A stretch of 6,268 bases of DNA from an uncultured Eubacteriales bacterium (GTDB taxonomy: Bacteria; Bacillota_A; Clostridia; Christensenellales; Aristaeellaceae): assembly GCA_902775835.1 (NCBI GenBank), contig CACYNZ010000218.1, positions 1-6,268 of the forward strand. Direction: 5' to 3'. Positions within the stretch are counted from its first letter, which is position 1. Every line of letters begins with the position of its first letter. A model generated the notes under the pieces. The model did no database searches, was not told the DNA's origin, and worked only from the letters and a program-made list of their open reading frames with translations. This document shows, one piece after another, positions 6,125-6,268 of this stretch. Both the position numbers and the translations under genes were made by a program.

Positions 6125-6268
6125 GGCGGTGCCTCCTGTTCAAGACCCGGGGTGCGCTCTGCGATGATGTAACGCGGCCGGGCCTTGGTTTCCATATAGA
6201 TTTTGCCGATATATTCTCCGATGATGCCCATGAACATGGACTGGATTCCGCCGATGAAGCAGACGACG
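6070..6268 (-). CDS. Family 2 glycosyltransferase, C-terminal 65 residues (runs off the right edge)
   Basis: The reading frame entering from the right gives [28 protein letters not shown], the hallmark end of GT2 enzymes of the GtrB/polyprenyl-phosphate glycosyltransferase group: the last membrane segment followed by the GEY-x-G-x-IY-x-E-x-K-x-RP-x-Y signature. These membrane proteins move a sugar from a nucleotide sugar to a lipid carrier for cell-envelope glycan modification. The catalytic domain is outside the window. After RPRY the frame continues for 33 residues of hydrophilic Pro/Glu-rich sequence to a TAG at 6072-6070, so it overlaps the acetyltransferase start by 55 bases. The tail looks longer than usual, but I see no sign of a sequencing frameshift. 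Confidence 0.87.
   Translation of the reverse strand, partial: VVCFIGGIQSMFMGIIGEYIGKIYMETKARPRYIIAERTPGLEQEAPPCPDARSVPPSQETGKIS

Noticed and set aside
5564..6172. A 202-codon plus-strand open frame opposite the acetyltransferase
   Set aside because: It is an antisense shadow with no domain; the opposite strand has a clear GNAT protein and ribosome site.
1..6268. A CRISPR array, insertion sequence, phage or known defence operon
   Set aside because: No direct repeats with spacers, transposase, integrase or terminal inverted repeats were seen. The HerA-like protein resembles the DUF853/YjgR housekeeping type, and no nuclease partner such as NurA or a SIR2 protein lies beside it.

Overview
The window reads almost entirely on the minus strand and carries five protein genes in three or fewer transcription units, tightly packed, with no mobile element, CRISPR array, tRNA or rRNA. 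GC content is fairly high, ribosome binding sites are strong AGGAGG types, promoters are sigma-A-like, and seryl-tRNA synthetase is controlled by a T-box riboswitch. Together these point to a Bacillota (Firmicutes) chromosome. A gut-associated, GC-rich Erysipelotrichia-type or Clostridia-type lineage is my guess, held weakly.

In transcription order, from high to low coordinates: (1) The 3' end of a family 2 glycosyltransferase (polyisoprenyl-phosphate type), an Eis-like GNAT acetyltransferase and a flavodoxin-fold NAD(P)H/FMN oxidoreductase with four clustered cysteines. They overlap or lie 24 bases apart, look like one operon, and end at a strong 12-bp terminator (4285-4321). (2) A clean promoter overlapping that terminator drives a HerA-like (DUF853/YjgR-type) P-loop ATPase with a long low-complexity, repeat-bearing C-terminal extension. 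It is followed by a second strong terminator (2190-2223). (3) Immediately after comes a 420-residue protein with the layout of an XRE-ImmA/IrrE fusion (COG2856). Its zinc-protease motif HEXXH is replaced by FSLIQ and its HTH looks shortened. It has no promoter I can see in the short gap, so it is probably reached by read-through from the ATPase gene. (4) Its last codons run through the promoter and into the T-box leader of serS, which leaves the window at position 1 after 224 codons.

The most interesting parts are the apparently protease-dead ImmA/IrrE-like protein coupled to a HerA-like ATPase, and the overlap of its coding end with the serS promoter and Stem I of the T-box. I found no clear evidence of a new defence system or other unknown multi-gene system; the pairing of items 2 and 3 is the best candidate for follow-up.
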